From Thelephora terrestris (Eukaryota > Basidiomycota > Agaricomycetes > Thelephorales > Thelephoraceae), in NCBI GenBank assembly GCA_015956445.1, contig WIUZ02000023.1:434001-498000 (forward strand): 64,000 bases of DNA. Direction: 5' to 3'. The notes beneath the pieces are model-generated. The model searched no databases. It was not told the origin of the DNA and was given only the letters and a program-made list of their open reading frames with translations. Within the stretch, counting starts at the first letter, position 1. Every line of letters begins with the position of its first letter. The translations under genes were made by a program, and so were the position numbers. This document shows, piece after piece, positions 44,504-56,008 of the stretch.

Positions 44504-46744
44504 TCAAGATCTAGTCTGCCAGTACTCCTCAGCACTGGCAACCTCCTCCTCTGTCCCCTCCGAGGCACTCTCGACGACTTCCTCGTCGACCATCTCGACG
44601 ACCCAAGCTTCCTCCAGACGATGAGCTATGGCCAGCTGAACTTCGGCGCGAAGGCAGTTCCTCGCTGAATCGACCATAGTCTGATCCTGAGTCCTCTGGG
44701 CTGACCAACCCTCCACTCTCTCGGTCAACTGAGCCACCAAGCGCACGGCCTCCGCTGCACGCTGGACCGACAAGAGCGTAAGGTTCGTTAACCTGTTCAC
44801 GTCGACGGACTCCACGGGGATCAGCTCGCCGCGATCCAGGCGACACTGCAACATCGTCGCATCGGAATAGGACGGTGGACTCGATGTCTCCACCCTGACG
44901 AACGGCGTCGGGATTACTGGGACGCATGTGATGGGCTGGACGACGAGCACCAGGGTAAGGGACCCATCGACGCGCACGAATGGAACACTGTCCACACACC
45001 GGAGATCGACGGAGGCGGAACCGGAATGGCCACCTCGTTCTCCCCCATGTACTCACTGGGGGCAAGGGCACCTGGAATCGGTGATTACATCTTGATTACA
45101 TGGTGAGTTCATGTGCACTTTTCAATGATTGTAATCACCAATTCTAGGTTGATTACATTTCAAATGTTACCTTGACATGTAATCCAACCAAAGTTCACCA
45201 ATTCCATTTGAAATGTTCTCAACAAATGTTTCTGGGATGCTTTTGACCTGTCAGCAAAAATGATACTGCAATGTAGTCAACATGTTCTTCAATCGTCCGA
45301 GATGTAATTTAAATGCGCTCAAAAACATGCAATGTTTTCACAATGTACCCACTGGGCACATTCAGGAAACATTGCCTGGGAACATCTTGAGGAAATTTCA
45401 GATGGAGTTGGTGGCAACAGTTGAATTACATGTCAAGGTAACATTTGAAATGTAATCAACTTGGAATCGGTGATTACAATCATTGAAAAGTGCACATGAA
45501 CTCACCATGTAATCAAGATGTAATCACCGATTCCAGGTGCCCTGCCCCCAGTGACTCCAACTCCGGCGAACTACTGACCGGGTTGACCGCTGTCTCCTCG
45601 GACGTCTCGCGGACAACCTCCTCCCCGCCATCGGTATGCGCAGGCGTGCGGTACGAACCATCAGAGGCTAAGCGGAACGTCAGTGGACAGGTCGAGTATG
45701 TCAACCGGCATCCCGAACCTATTGGGGAAGCCATCCTATCCGGAATTGACTCGTCCCGAACCGCTGCCACCGAACGAGTACGGCAGTGGCATAGTCGCTC
45801 ACTCATGGACTCGACCCGAGCGCCCAGCAACAGCAAGGCGTCGTCCAGTGTGTCAACCTAGAAGTGGCATGAGCTCTCTCGGTTTAAAGACCAGGAGAAG
45901 TCGCACCAACCTTGGTGTCCAGCTCATTCAGAGCCCTTCTATGATGGTTGAGCCATCGGTCGACCTCGATCAAGTCCCACTGTATGGTGTCGTCCCTTTC
46001 CTTCAATGACTCGACCAGTCGGTTGTGTTCCTCCCGCATAGCCAGCATCTCGCTCTCGAACATCACACGAAGTGTGTCATTCATCAGGAGAAGCATCTTC
46101 TTGGTGTCCAACGCCTCCGAGTACATTCTACGGGCGTCATCCTTTGCTTCCTTCACCTCACGCTTCAGGCATTCATTCTACAAGCCAATCAGTGTTATCC
46201 CACAAGTGGGATGCACAGATCAACTCACCGCTTTCTGTTCCGTCCTCAAAAGGAACCAGAGACGGTGACCAACAGCTGTATAGTGTTGGGAACGAGTAGC
46301 TCCGGGCCACCTTCCTTCGCCATTCCCCAAGTCATAGATTCCCATCCGCAGAAGACCCCACAGCGATGAAGCCACAGGAGTCTCCCACGGCATGTGTAGC
46401 TCAGTGTTGAACGTTACCCCGCGCATCGACTCTTGTAGCTTGTGGTCGATCAAGTTGTGATACCACAACTCATCATCCATGGTCAGGTAGCTGGGAGGTT
46501 TAGCGATCGTCGCCTCCAGCTGGTGAGCATCCACCTTGTCGGCGACTGCGAAGATCTACGAATGCGATGTCAGTTATTGCCAGCAAAACGGCGACACGTG
46601 ACGTCGCACCTCTCAGTAACTGGGGTGCGCCACATTGGCGTTTGGCAGGAAGTAACCCTTGTTCTGTATGGATCGAGGATCCGCGGACTCGATGGTAGCG
46701 GTGCTGTTCTCAGCACGGAAGACATGGTCAGAGATCATAGGCAT
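44504..46744 (-). CDS. Type B gene of B2, interrupted by a MITE
   Basis: From ATG 46744 (MPMISDHVFRAENSTATIES) through the same six-exon plan as B3 to the stop at 44504 (EEYWQTRS). MITE copy 3 (45054-45553) sits in exon 5, in ELEYAGENEV. The exons otherwise keep the type B reading frame. Confidence 0.7.
45054..45553. mobile_element. CACTA-like MITE, copy 3
   Basis: 500 bp, ends CACTGGGGGCAAGGGCACC and inverse CACTGGGGGCAGGGCACC, duplication ACT (45051-45053 and 45554-45556). The paralogous site in B1 (about 42360) has ACT once. The internal part is inverted relative to copy 1. This copy fixes the 3-bp duplication and hence the CACTA-like assignment. Confidence 0.88.
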
Positions 46745-47884
46745 GATGGGATGAGTAGTTGGTTGGTGGGATTGTTGATTTGGGAAGAAGGGAGTTTGAT
46801 GGATCCAACGGCCGGTTCACGCTACGCTTTATCTGACCATCGATAGCGCTTGCGCCCTATTCGCCATTGGATCGGCCCATCGTTTCACCGGTCCAGACTC
46901 CCCATACATTCGCCTCAATATTCAAGCCCCACTCAGCCTTTTGTTATCCTGATCGGACGTGCTGACGCGTCGTCATCTTATTGGTCAGTCTTCACATGTG
47001 ATATTGTTCTTTGTCATTCCCTTCCCACACAACGTCATGACCCCTTTCTTATTCTCTCACAAACCCTGACCCATTAGTCATATTTCTATTCTATGTTCCG
47101 GGCCGCTTACTGTTCTGGCTTACTCTCGGCCCTTCTTTGCTCCGAGTTATTATTAGATAGGGTTATCTCTGTCCCGGCCACTCTCCTATATAGGTACCAG
47201 TAGAGTAGCTGAGGATTCCCCATCTTTGATATCTTGGGAAGTCCTCTTCTCCTTGCAGCATCGGTGCATTTGCTGTAGGCCACTGAAGAGCTTATCAAGT
47301 ACCTCTGTGAACATGTTCGCTCTCCTCTCTCTCTCGGCCTTGTGTCAAGAATCGGCGAACGCGCTTACGAAAAGGAGTTCCTCGTCACTCTCTTGATCAA
47401 GCACCAGTTTGAGGCGCCATCCTCAGGCTCTTATATCTGCCCTCAGAAGAAGATAGGGATTTATTGGATAGAGGCTCAGCACTCCTGCTGTGAATTCGGA
47501 CAATCTACCGGAGAACGCTTGTCCATCGCGTTTTGGACCACGTAGACTTTGGGTGGATATAGGGAAGTTGTTCCCCCTTTGCCCCATTGTTTCTTGTTGG
47601 TTGGAGTTGCGACTCACCAACAGCACTGGTACCTGAAGGGCGAAGAGTGGCCCTGACAGTGTTCAAACAGAAAACTCTGACTTGGCCTTAACTGCAACTG
47701 GGCTGAGAAGGGCAGAGGATTTCCTGAGGTAACAAAACTAAGGTACTACGATACAGCCACAGTTGCTACTTATACTAATGGAGTGGCCATGACGTCAGTA
47801 ACCCTAATATACCCTTATCAAGATAGAACAAAGGGAGATAAGGAGTGTGAGAATGCTAAGTAAGTGTCAGGGTTGTGGGCCTGC

Positions 47885-48508
47885 TTACTGTTTAGGGGAC
47901 GCTAGAGGATTAGCGGATGGGTGAGGGGTATCGGGTTGAGCTTTGAAGGGGGTTCCGGGTGTGGATGTGAGGAAAGGGGGGATGTCGAGAGTGAGTGGGG
48001 ACTCGGTTTGATAGGGGTGAAAGGGCAAATGGTAGTCTTGGCAGAACCGGCTCAGTTGCTGAATAAAGGGGTCGAAGTCTTGATCACTGAGGCGTTCGAA
48101 GCTTACGAGATATTCTAGAACCGAATAAGGTAATTCAGTTGGGATTTCCCACCACAAGACAATAATAGCAGGGGAGTGGGTGTGAACGTTAGTGGTGAGG
48201 TGGATGCGGGGGCTGGGAAAATAGAAGACGGGACTTATACTGAAGTAGACGGTCGCTAGGACACTCTCAGTAGTATCTGAGTTCCAAAGGAACTGATGAT
48301 CGGCTCCTAAGAGGAAAGGAGGAATAGTGACTCCGGAGTCGAGCGCTGCAAAGGGACGATAATAAGGGAAATGAGTAAGTAAACCGGCGGTTCGGTTTAC
48401 TTGAAGCCTTCTGATGAGTTTATACTCCCAGACAGATCTTCTGACGTCGGGGATGATCGGTCGTTGGATGGGACTGGTAGAGGGGAACGGGTTGGGGGCA
48501 CTGAACAT
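47885..48508 (-). CDS. Type D element, leftward gene of unknown function
   Basis: A 207-residue intronless ORF from ATG 48508. It is rich in aromatic and Pro residues (LLTHFPYYRPFAAL, VYFSISPVFYFPSPRI, WWEIPTELPYSVLEYLVSF) with a Pro/Ser/Thr tail. No DDE, HUH, RT or zinc motif is visible. It ends about 20 bp from the element edge. Confidence 0.5.
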   Translation of the reverse strand: MFSAPNPFPSTSPIQRPIIPDVRRSVWEYKLIRRLQVNRTAGLLTHFPYYRPFAALDSGVTIPPFLLGADHQFLWNSDTTESVLATVYFSISPVFYFPSPRIHLTTNVHTHSPAIIVLWWEIPTELPYSVLEYLVSFERLSDQDFDPFIQQLSRFCQDYHLPFHPYQTESPLTLDIPPFLTSTPGTPFKAQPDTPHPSANPLASPKQ

Positions 48509-49168
48509 ACACTAGCAGGAGTATTCCTGCTTGAATTGAGTCAGAAGGAAATAAGGCGTGAGGAGAATTCCTCAGCTTACTTTTTATTGAGAGTTATTGG
48601 TAGAGGAGTACAGAAGAGATTGAGAATGGGGAAAAGAAAGGAGCGAACGCTCTTCCTTATATACCCAGTCCTCTACAGGAGTCATAATTCTACAATGAAC
48701 CAAACAGGGATCAACATGGTCTGTGCGTAGTTTAGGGTAGGTTGAATGAGTCATGGAAGCGGACCTTAGAACGATGGACAAGGATGACTAAATACGGGAA
48801 CAATAGGGAGAACGAGCGGATGGAAGCATTAGGGGATTTCTCGTGTTTTACGGTAGTAATAGAAGCGTGACGGGGATTTCTCTTGATCAATGGGGATTTC
48901 TCTGGATCAGCGGTAGCAGTAAAAGCATGATGGGGATTTCCCATGATCGAGGGGATTTCTCTGGATTTGATGGATCGCGATTGGGGTTAAGGGTTCGTTT
49001 GTCCTAATTGGGGTTTAAATGGATAATGGCTCATTGTCTCCCTCTTTTGTCGTCCTATTGAGTCAGTCGTATATAATCCAGGGGGATTATTGGTCTTTCT
49101 CCCATCGTCTCTTTTCCCCTCCCACAATTACCACTACCAACCTCTCTTCTAAAGCCCCCTTTACCACT

Positions 49169-50078
49169 ATGTCTGCTTTCGTTGCCAACAACGCCGTGCT
49201 CAACGCTGCCGCCACCCCCTTTGACTTCTCTCTGTCCTTTGAGACGGACGCTCCCTTCGACGTGGAGCAACACTTATACGATACCCCTGCCAACATCGCT
49301 CACGACAACCAGGTGGCCGTGAACTTCCTTACCGCCCACAACGCTCCCGCCGAGTTCTGGGAACAAGCCTGATACGAAGACCCCAGGTCTTCTAGGCCTC
49401 GTGTTGACGCGGTTCATCCTGGAGCTGTACCTTTGTTGGATGCTATGGAGAGGGATAGGGAGGATCGGATTGCGAAACTGGAGAAGCATGTGGACCTCAT
49501 GTACGTCATCATGAATAGTTTGAATGATGACTTCTCTCACTTTGCTTTGGAACATTGGGGACCTTTCCAGGCATCTCTCTTCCGATATTTTGGACACCAA
49601 TGTCAAGGGGCTTGTGGCACTGACCCCCCTTGCAAGTCCCCAGTCATCCCTGCGCCGCCGCCAGGATCAGGGCATTCCTCTCCCTCCATCCCCTCCCTGG
49701 AGTCCTGCCCCAGTTCGTCAGATGGTGGAGAGGTCCCAGAAGAAGAAGAGTCGCAAAAATCCGATGACTCGTTCTGGTCAACGTTGTCGTCCCTCCGACA
49801 AGTCACGGCAGGTCCAGATGAAGTTGAAGGTGGAGGTAGCAAGTCTTCAGGACCGCTATGGGTTCACATTAGTGAGCGACGCGTTGACAGACGTGAAGCG
49901 GGAGATGCATGAGAGTTTGTTTCATGATGTGTTGAGGTGTAGGGAGTGTTGGCAAGACCCGGTAACTCGGGTGTACTCATACTGTCCTCAGAGCGTACAC
50001 AACCCTCATCACTTCGCTCATCGTTGCCCCTTTCCTCAGGACTGTACCTGCGACGTAGATCCTTTTGTCCTGGTTTAA
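49169..50078 (+). pseudogene. Type D element, rightward gene, apparently broken
   Basis: Begins MSAFVANNAVLNAAATPFDF, continues with a coiled segment (MERDREDRIAKLEKHVDLM) and ends in a Cys/His-rich region (CRECWQDP, HNPHHFAHRCPFPQDCTCD) that may bind zinc. The pieces lie in more than one frame; some of this may be introns, but at least one break is likely. Function unknown. An N-terminal unit, coiled coil and Pro/Ser-rich linker recall types A-C. Confidence 0.45.
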
Positions 50079-50823
50079 GTTTGTAGCGTTTGTTAACTCC
50101 TTTTGTACTTTTATTACAACGAATAAGACCAATGTCTTGAATGATCTGTGTGATTTTGGACAACATGTCACGCGTTCGTGAAAGTAAGGGAAGCAAACAA
50201 ATATGACACATGGGAGAATAAAGGACAAAGGGCCTTACTAGCGTGTGAAGGAATGCATAAGAGATAACAATAGTCCGCATGAAACATAGGGGTAAAGATA
50301 ACACTAGTCCTAAAAGAAATAGGGGCATGGGGTCATGAAAGTTCTTACCTGGGGATCACACCCAAGGGTCAGGTGGAAACGTCTCATTGCTTCGTGCAAT
50401 TTTTGAGTGGCTCTGAGATCTGGGACCATTCATCATCCCTTGTTATCTGTAGGCGGTAACAGCATCACGGACTAGTGGCAACCTCAACATATGTCCGAAC
50501 ATGAGGAGGTTGGGCCTAGACTCATGGGACATGAGGGATTACAGCTTCGCCAGTGTTTCGCGCTAACGGCTACTTCCACATTTGCTTGGCTAACCAAAAG
50601 GAGCCTCAAGGCACTCCTTCCGAGTAACAGCGATTCCTTCCTCCGGTTAGGAGACTGTGATGTGACTGTCCACGTGTGTGATCAGGGTCCAGGGTTGGTT
50701 GTTATCGTGATGTCATAAATGAGTCATCAGGGTCATAAAGGGGGGTCGTCAAGGTCATGAGACCTATTTTTAGTGCGCGCGTGTTCTAGGCATTCCGGAA
50801 CAAAGTTCTTCCAAGGCTGTCCC

Positions 50824-53756
50824 TGTCAGGGCCACTCTTCGCCCTTCAGGTACCAGTGCTGTTGGTGAGTCGCAACTCCAACCAACAAGAAACAATGGGG
50901 CAAAGGGGGAACGACTTCCCTATATCCACCCAAAGTCTACGTGGTCCAAAACGCGATGGACGAGCGTTCTCCGGTAGGTTGTCCGAATTCACAGCAGGAG
51001 TGCCGAGCCTCTATCAGGTAAATCCCTATCGTCTTCTGAGGGCAGATACAAGAGCCCGAGGATGGCGCCTCAAACTGATGACTTGATCCAAAGAGCAGTG
51101 CGGAACTCGATGTCGTGTCCGAGCTCGCTTCAAACACCGATTAAGGATCAAGACTGAGTGAGAGAGGAGAGCGAACGGTTCAAGGAGTTACTCGATAAGC
51201 TCTTCAGTGGCCTACAGCAAATACACCGATGCTGCAAGGAGAAGAGGACTTCCCGAGATATCAAAGATGGGGAGTCCTCAGCTACTCTACTGGTACTTAT
51301 ATATAGGAGAGTGGCCGGGACATAGATAACCCTATCTAATAATAACTCGGAGCAAAGAAGGGCCGGGAGTAAGCATGAACAGTAAGCGGCCCGGAGTATA
51401 GAATTGAAATGATAAAGGAATGACTAATGGGTCAGGGTTCGTGAGAGAATAAGAAAGGGGTCATGATGTCGTATGGGAAAGGAATGACAAAGGATAATAT
51501 CACATGCAAGGACGAACCAATGAGAGGACGACGCGTCAGCTCGTCCGACCGGGACAACAAAAGACCGAGTGGGGCTTGAATGTCGAGGGCGAATGTATGA
51601 TGAGTCTGGACCGGGGAAACAATGGCCGAGCCAATGGCGAATAGGGCGCGAGCGCTGTCGATGGTCAAATAAAGCGTAGTGCGAACCGGCCATTGGATCC
51701 ATCAAACTCCCTTCTTCCCAAACCAACAATCCCACCAACCAACTACTCATCCACTATGCCCATGATCTCCGATCGTGTCTTCCGTGCTGAGAACAGCACC
51801 GCTACCATCGAGTCTGCGGATCCTCGATCCGTGCAGAACAAGAGTTACTTCCTTCCAAACGCCAACGTGGCGTACCCTAGTTATCGCGAGGTGCGACGTC
51901 ACGTGTCGCCGTTTGCTGGCAACAACTGACATCGCATCATAGATCTTCGCGGTTGCCAACAAGGTGGATGCCCGACAACTGGAGGCAACGATCGCCAGGC
52001 CTCCCCACTATTTGACCATAGATGACGAGTTGTGGTATCACAACTTGATCGACCACAAGTTACAGGAGTCTATGCGCGGGGTCACGTTTGACACCGAGTT
52101 GCGTATGCCATGGGAGACTCCGGTGGCGTCATCGTTGTGGGGTCTTCTGAAGATGGGAATCTACGACCTGGGAAACGGCGAAGGAAGGTGGCCGGGGGCG
52201 ACTCGTTCGCAACACTATACAGCAGCCGTTGGTCACCGCCTTTGGTTCCTTTTGAGGACCGAACAGAAAGCGGTGAGTCGGTCTGTGCATCCCGCTTGTG
52301 GGATAACACTGACAGGCTTGTAGAATGAGCGGCTGAAGCGTGAAGTGAAGGAAGCGAAGGATGATGCCCGTAGGATGTACTCAGAAGCGTTGGACACGAA
52401 GAAGACGCTGCTCCTGATGAACGATATGCTCCGCGTTACGTTTGAGAGCGAGATACTAGCGATGCGCGAAGAACACAACCGGTTGGTCGAGTCCTTGAAG
52501 GAACGGGACGACACCATTCAGCGAGACCTGATCGAGGTCAACCGACGGCTCAACCGTCATAGAAGGGCTCTGAATGAGCTTGACACCAAGGTTGGTGCAA
52601 CTTCTCCTGGTCTTTGTCCAAGAGAGCTCATGCCATTCCTAGGTCGATACGTTGGACGACGCTTTGCCATTGTTGGGCGCTCGGGTCGAATCGATGAGCG
52701 AGCGGTTGTGTCACTGCCGCACTCGTTCGGTGGCTGCGGTTCGCGATGAGTCCGAGGATGAGTCGATACCGGATCGGATGGCTTCTCCCATAGGTGGGAT
52801 GTCGGTTGACATATTTGACTTGTCCACTGACATCCCTTTTTAGCTTCCGATGGGTCGTATCGCACACCTGCGCACACCGATGGCGGGGAGGAGGTCATTC
52901 GCGAGACGTCCGAGGAGATGGCCGTGAATCCGGTTAGCAGTTCTCCCGAGTTGGAGTACGCGGGGGAGAACGAGGTGGCCGTTCCGATTCCGCCTCCTTC
53001 GATCTCGCCGGTGCGTGGTCAACGTTCTATCCGTGCTCGTCGTTGGGTTCCTTATCGCGGGGCACTTCGTCCAGCGCACCGTATGCGTCCCAGTAATCTC
53101 AACGTCGTCCGTCAGGGTGGAGACATTGAATCCACCGTCCTATTCCGATGCGACGATGCTACAGTGTCGCGTGGATCGCGGCGAGCTGATTCCGGTGGAG
53201 TCCGTCGACGTGAATGGCTTAACCGACCTTACGCTCTTGTCGGTCCAGCGTGCAGCGGAGGCCGTTCGCCTGGTGGCTCAACTGACCGAGAGAGTGGAGG
53301 GTTGGTCAGTCCAGAGGACTCTGGATCAGACTATGGTCGATTCAGCGAGGAACCGCCTTCGCGCCGAGGTTCAGTTGGCCGTCGCTCATCGTCTGGAGGA
53401 AGCTCGGGTCGTCGAGATGGTCGACGAGGAAGTCGACAAGAATGCCTCGGAGGGGACGGAGGAGGAGGTTGCCAGTGCTGAGGAGTACTGGCAGACTAGG
53501 TCTTGACGACTAGAGTTTGTACGCCTTAGTCCTCGTTCATAAAGTCCGGGCGGATTCAACTCCGTCGGTTTGGTAGTCTTGTGTCTTTGCTGCGCGCCGT
53601 GTGTAATATCATCAGTGTCCTTGTCTGTGTTCCTTGATGACGTGTGAGTCGTGATAAGGAAAATGATAAGATAGGAGAGGGGTATAGGTAAGGAAAGTGG
53701 GCGAAAGTTGGGTGTAAAAATGGTTCTAAAAGGGAATAAAATTCAGCACGCTGACA
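50824..53756 (+). mobile_element. TGT-ACA element B3 (type B, complete)
   Basis: 2,933 bp, uninterrupted. Ends TGTCAGGGCCACTCTTCGCC and TTCAGCACGCTGACA; duplication GTCCC (50819-50823 and 53757-53761). The type A copy A1 has the site once (about 9391). This is the reference copy for type B. Confidence 0.88.
51756..53506 (+). CDS. Type B element gene, coiled-coil protein, intact
   Basis: Six exons, 51756-51890, 51943-52272, 52324-52590, 52643-52793, 52844-53010 and 53075-53506, give about 493 residues. Intron phases are 0, 0, 0, 1 and 0. Exon 2 has LTIDDELWYHNLIDHKLQ and ASSLWGLLKMGIYDLGNG, aligning with LTWDDELW and ELWYTLQRGIYD of type A, so the two are paralogues. Exon 3 is a long coiled coil (RLKREVKEAKDDARRMYSEA). 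Exon 4 has LCHCRTR. Exon 5 is acidic then Pro-rich (VAVPIPPPSISPV). Exon 6 is a second coiled coil (LTLLSVQRAAEAVRLVAQLT) ending EEYWQTRS. No enzyme motif is visible. The last intron was set by frame and by the same boundary in B1. Confidence 0.72.
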
Positions 53757-53954
53757 GTCCCACGGGCTGAGGTGTCAGCTTGATGTAGTAAGCCAACAAT
53801 GATGGTACAGTGGTGAAAGTTGATGTGACCCGGACCAATGAGGTACGTTGAGGTAGGTCACGTGAAGGATCACCGATCTAGGCTATAAGAAGGACATCTT
53901 CTTGGAGCCATCCTTGATCAGCAACACCAACAACTTCCCCATCATCTCACCAAC

Positions 53955-55679
53955 ATGTCTTTCCCCAACAACCATACCTACAAGGTTGCCCAAGGGATCT
54001 CCACCATTTCCCGTATTGATCGCCGTGCCGCCACTCACAAGACCTACGCCTGTGAGGCGGGAGTTCCATACAGTACCGATGAAGAGGTTGGCTTCATCTC
54101 TCAGGGTTTAACCCAAGAAATTGACCGGCCACTTCTAGATCTTGGAGGTCGTCAAGAAGGTGGACGCCAAACATCTCAGGAAGACAATTCCCCATCTGAT
54201 GGGGTTGACCTGGGATGACGAGCTCTGGGTCCATTCCATGATCGCCGAGAAGGTGATCCACCAAATGTGAGGATGCTTTGGGGAATTGGAGCATCCCATC
54301 AAGAAGGAGCTGTGGTACACCTTGGTGAGAGGCGTCTATGATCAGGACCTGTTGGAGCACGGAGCAACTGTTCCTTGGGCGGTCCGCCACGCCACTACGT
54401 CCACCACCCTGCTCTGGTCTCTGGTGCGAGAAGGAGATAGCAAGGTGGGTTGCTAGGTTGTTCCGAGTATGACTCTTGTTAACCATAGCTTCCGTAGGTC
54501 AAGCGTTTGGAAAGGGAGGTGAAGGAGGCAAAGGCAGATGTCCTTCAATTGTCCGTGGAAGGTCTCTTGATGAAGGAGACCATGGCTGAGTTCCAGAGGA
54601 AGATGAACGAGGCGTTGGAGGCGATGGTCGCTAACCATCAGGAACTGATTGCAGGCTTGGGCGTTCAGGACGACAACATGAGGGGCGTGTTGGATAGAAG
54701 GGATGATTGCCTGGATAGGCACTCAAAGAAGATCGGGGATGAAAGCAGCAAGGTATGCAGCTTTCATCATTCTCTTTGTGAATGATAGAAGCTGACATTC
54801 CTTAGGTTGATGAACTCAAGGACAAGGTTGCTGTCCTGACTGCGCAGATTGAGTCCTTGCAGGACAAGATCTGTCATTGCGACAAGTCGCCACGATTGGT
54901 GGGTCAGGGTTCGGCCGATGTTCCCTTCGAGTTGGAGTACACCAATGAGGTGGTACTCCTGTTGCCTAATCCTTTGTCCTACGCCACACCTCCAGTAGAG
55001 AACGAGGCTCCTATCCCTACTCCGGCTCCAGCTTCCACTCTGGCCGATTCCGACAAGGAGAACTGTGCGCGCTGCCCAATGCAGCCGATCAGTCAGTTGG
55101 TTTTGATTGACGAGATGGTCGTTGACAGGGCCAAAGATACTCCAAGGGTTGCCGAGGTACGTCCGGTGACTAAGGGGCAGCGTTGTAAACGCTCCTGATG
55201 CCGTATCGCACATCGCATGGCACCCTTGTCTTACCCTTACCCGTGTCCAGTTGAGTCTGATGGTGACCAGTCTGGTCGAGATGAGGGAAGATGGTTCCAA
55301 TACTGGGTCAACTGTCCCAACCAACAGGTCGAGTCGGAGGTCCAGCATAGGCACCTCACTCGACTCACAGTACAGGATTCTGCCCAGGCCTCCGATGAGG
55401 GAGACGGAGGGTCTCTCTTCGACTACATCAACAGCACTGCCGAGCAGTCACCCAGTGATGGAGATGTGGAACCAAGTGTTCCAGAGTTCAGTAACATCTG
55501 GGTGGCTGGTGGGTCCTTTCGAAGGAGTCTCTTCATATCGACTTGAACTAGTCATTCAGTTGGGCGCGGAGGATGGGGATGCCATGTTCGGAGAGATGCT
55601 CACTAGGAGAGGCCAGTGGTTTGACCGGGATGGACAGCTCATGCATTGGGTGCCTGCCGAAGATAGGGTCGACTTTTGA
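53955..55679 (+). pseudogene. Type A gene of A4, degraded
   Basis: Homologous to 9583-11321 along its length, from MSFPNNHTYKVAQGISTISR to PAEDRVDF, with the same intron positions. The coding sequence carries at least one break and many substitutions. The last exon frame remains open. Its promoter region is split from it by B3 and D1. Confidence 0.75.
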
Positions 55680-55759
55680 GTGGACTTGTATAAGCATCGT
55701 AGTATAGCCTTGTGGTTCCGGTTTGCTGTGAATGGATGATGTGTTGAATGTGTTGAATG

Positions 55760-56008
55760 TGTTGAGCAGGTAGAGTATATTCTATACTACTACATGATGT
55801 ACTCTAGTCCTTACCTGAGAGGGGAAGATGTAATAGTGCAAGTGGGGGTGAGAGAGAGAGAAGCAATTAATTGATCTATCTACACATGTGGGGTATATAT
55901 CTATCTACTCTATTGGCATCACAACTATACAGTGTGACTGATGCAGGGTCCGTGCAGCGGCTTAAGGCACTCGCACGTCATACCGATCGATCGGATCACT
56001 GATGCGAT
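55760..56008. repeat. Truncated copia LTR
   Basis: Matches the first 249 bp of the 353-bp LTR at 16020-16372 (TGTTGAGCAGGTAGAG, GGTATATATCTATC) with several differences, so it is older than the 6966-16372 copy. It is cut off by the palindrome at 56009. Confidence 0.85.

Larger units (their letters stand above)
44255..47658 (-). mobile_element. TGT-ACA element B2 (type B) with a nested MITE
   Basis: Minus-strand type B copy. The plus-strand ends are TGTCAGCGTGCTGAA and GAGTGGCCCTGACA; duplication GTGTT (44250-44254 and 47659-47663). It is 3,404 bp including MITE copy 3, about 2,900 bp without it. It lies in the 5' region of A4. Confidence 0.85.
47865..50183 (+). mobile_element. TGT-ACA element D1 (type D)
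   Basis: A 2,319-bp insert in A4 flanked by GTAAG (47860-47864 and 50184-50188). The left end TGTCAGGGTTGTGG is standard; the right end GTTCGTGAAA resembles the type A end GTTCCTGACA with two changes. It carries two divergent genes (47885-48508 minus, 49169-50078 plus), unlike types A-C. Confidence 0.7.
43921..55759 (+). mobile_element. TGT-ACA element A4 (type A), hosting B2, D1 and B3, 3' end lost
   Basis: Begins TGTCAGGGCCACTCT at 43921. Its own sequence is 43921-44254, 47659-47864, 50184-50823 and 53757-55759, separated by B2, D1 and B3. About 105 bp of the 3' end are missing, replaced by a copia LTR at 55760, so no duplication can be checked. Without guests it is about 3.17 kb. It is the most diverged named type A copy and probably the oldest. 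Confidence 0.8.
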
